A stretch of DNA of 64,000 nt from Gymnorhina tibicen (Eukaryota; Chordata; Aves; Passeriformes; Artamidae): assembly GCA_013399875.1 (NCBI GenBank), contig VXAZ01009657.1, forward strand, positions 310,001 to 374,000, given 5' to 3'. This document shows positions 62,511-64,000 of the stretch, piece by piece. Made by a program: the position numbers and the translations under genes. Positions within the stretch are counted from its first letter, which is position 1, and the number at the start of each line of letters is the position of its first letter. The notes under the pieces were generated by a model that saw nothing but the letters and a program-made list of their open reading frames with translations, searched no databases and was not told where the DNA came from.

Positions 62511-64000
62511 GGTACAGGATGAAAAAAGCAAACTGATGTTTTCCAGAAAGCAAAGAGTATAAATAATCAGTTGGTATTTGGGTTAAATATTTTTAGATCG
62601 TGGAAAATAGTATTTGTCAATAACTTTACAGGACAAATGGTGCTACAGGATTGCACAATATAATTATGGGAGTACCTTACTGAAGTATACAGTTTCCAAA
62701 CACTGTATCTATCTAATATTAACATTTGGAAAATATTACTTTTTTTTTTTAAATGAGAACAACCAAAATCTGTGCAAAGGAAATCCTGCTTTAAAGAGTG
62801 TGTAAAAGTAAGCTTCAATGGATGGAAGACTTTCCTTTAAACCAAACCAATTGTAATATCTGAAGAGGCATCTAAGTACCATCTTTTACATAACATAGTC
62901 ATGATTTTCTTAATTTCACATGTAAATATGGACAATCACATCTTATTTTTGTTTTATTTTACAGAATAAATGTTATTTTGAAGGTTTGACATGTCTTGTC
63001 CAAAGATTAAATGTGAAAGTGAATTGAAATAAGTCCAGGAAATCCCCAAATGGTAAAATTTAAATAAACTTCTGACTTCCACAGTAAATAAATTAATTAT
63101 CTTGGATTAAACCAGAGTGGAAGTTTTTTGAGGGATATACATACTCTCACAGTAATATCCAGTATCTCATTTGTAACTGAACTATTTGAAAGTATGGACC
63201 AAAATATTAATCAGTGGAGACGAAAAAAAAAAAAAAGAAAGAACTCTGTGAAATCTTGTCCTTCCTGTTGATGGGAAAGAAAATGCTTTAGTTTACATTT
63301 CTCACATTCTCTTAGAAGACTTGCTTTTCATGTGATTTCATCTGTTGGAACATTGTGCTTCTTCCTTGCTGTTCCTTCTCCACCTGACAATGTCCAGAAG
63401 CGTTTGAGTCTTCAGCATCTTGTGTCCAAGGTCTAGTACAGAGAGATACCTTGCCAAAAGCAGAGGATCCATTTGCTGTGCATGGATTCTGACAGCTTAC
63501 ACAGAACATGGGTTTGTTCCAGCAGCACTGCACTTAATCTTTCTTCTTCCTCTTATGGTACAGTGTTCCAGCAGGGATGTTTTTCTCCTTCACCTTTAAA
63601 TCAATGTTTTAAAATTTGGCAATCATACTACTGGTGTTGCAGATAGGAAGGAGGATCTTCAGAGGGCTTCTGACAACTTATTGCTTTATGGAATATTGAA
63701 TGGCATTTTCTCCAGAAGACAGTTATTTATTAATAAGCAGTGAATTAATTCCTTGTTTCACTCTACATGTGTGGTTTTTGCTTTTCCTATTGAACTGTCA
63801 TTTTCTCAATCCATGAGTATTTTTCTTGCTGTTACCCTCTGATTCTCTCCCTGATCCCACTGGTAGGGGAGTGAGCAAGTGTCTGCGTGGTCTTTAGTTT
63901 CTGGCTGGAGTTAAACCATGACAGCATCTGACTATAACCAGTGTACAAAATCTTTAAATGTTATCTTTTTTCAGCTTTTTAACATTCTCAGTTGTACTTA
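62511..64000. other. Gene-free stretch to window end
   Basis: AT-rich sequence with A-runs near 62740 and 63223. No gene or repeat was recognised. Confidence 0.6.

Noticed and set aside
1..64000. CRISPR arrays, operons, tRNA or rRNA genes
   Set aside because: The DNA is vertebrate nuclear. No regularly spaced repeat array, cloverleaf with A/B boxes or rRNA block was recognised by eye; small hairpin RNAs cannot be excluded without folding software.

Overview
The window is vertebrate nuclear DNA, almost certainly from a bird. It contains one protein-coding gene, the galanin receptor GALR1, on the + strand. The bird assignment rests on six recognisable CR1 LINE fragments plus one tiny piece, several solo LTRs of the kind common in avian genomes, compact introns, and no Alu, B1 or L1 sequence. 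The LTR family carrying repeated GCTCCAGTGTGGGTCC-like boxes suggests a neoavian species; that last step is inference.

Layout: 1-1000 is the 5' flank. About 1210-1900 is a dense CpG island covering the GALR1 5' UTR and the start of exon 1. GALR1 coding exons lie at 1661-2362, 8036-8101 and 11359-11676. Both introns are phase 0 with GT/AG ends, and the spliced product is 361 aa. Candidate poly(A) signals lie at 11879 and 12058.

From about 12.1 kb to 64 kb I find no supportable gene. In mammals the DNA downstream of GALR1 is a large gene desert toward SALL3, and this stretch fits that picture. It is AT-rich unique DNA with scattered insertions. CR1 fragments lie near 4.3 (in GALR1 intron 1), 13.1-13.7, 23.7, 30.1, 52.6, 57.8-58.5 and 61.9-62.5 kb. 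LTR-derived pieces lie at 17.6-18.8, 31.8-32.3, 32.4-32.8, about 35.4-35.85, 42.1-42.9, about 50.5-51.2 and 55.5-56.6 kb. The best-preserved is a 461-bp solo LTR at 31811-32271 with intact TATA and AATAAA signals, flanked by a perfect 6-bp target-site duplication. No gag, pol or env reading frame is left anywhere. There is also a sequencing gap (231 N) inside a CCCTT satellite at 37.1-37.4 kb, an unexplained GC-rich island at 25.1-25.6 kb, and a few local tandem duplications.

I see no operon, CRISPR array, toxin or novel multi-gene system. The observations most worth following up are a possible truncated GALR1 transcript using an intron-1 acceptor and poly(A) signal, the well-preserved solo LTR and its older neighbour, the GC-rich island, and a homeobox/X-box-rich segment near 19.5 kb that could be a conserved enhancer.
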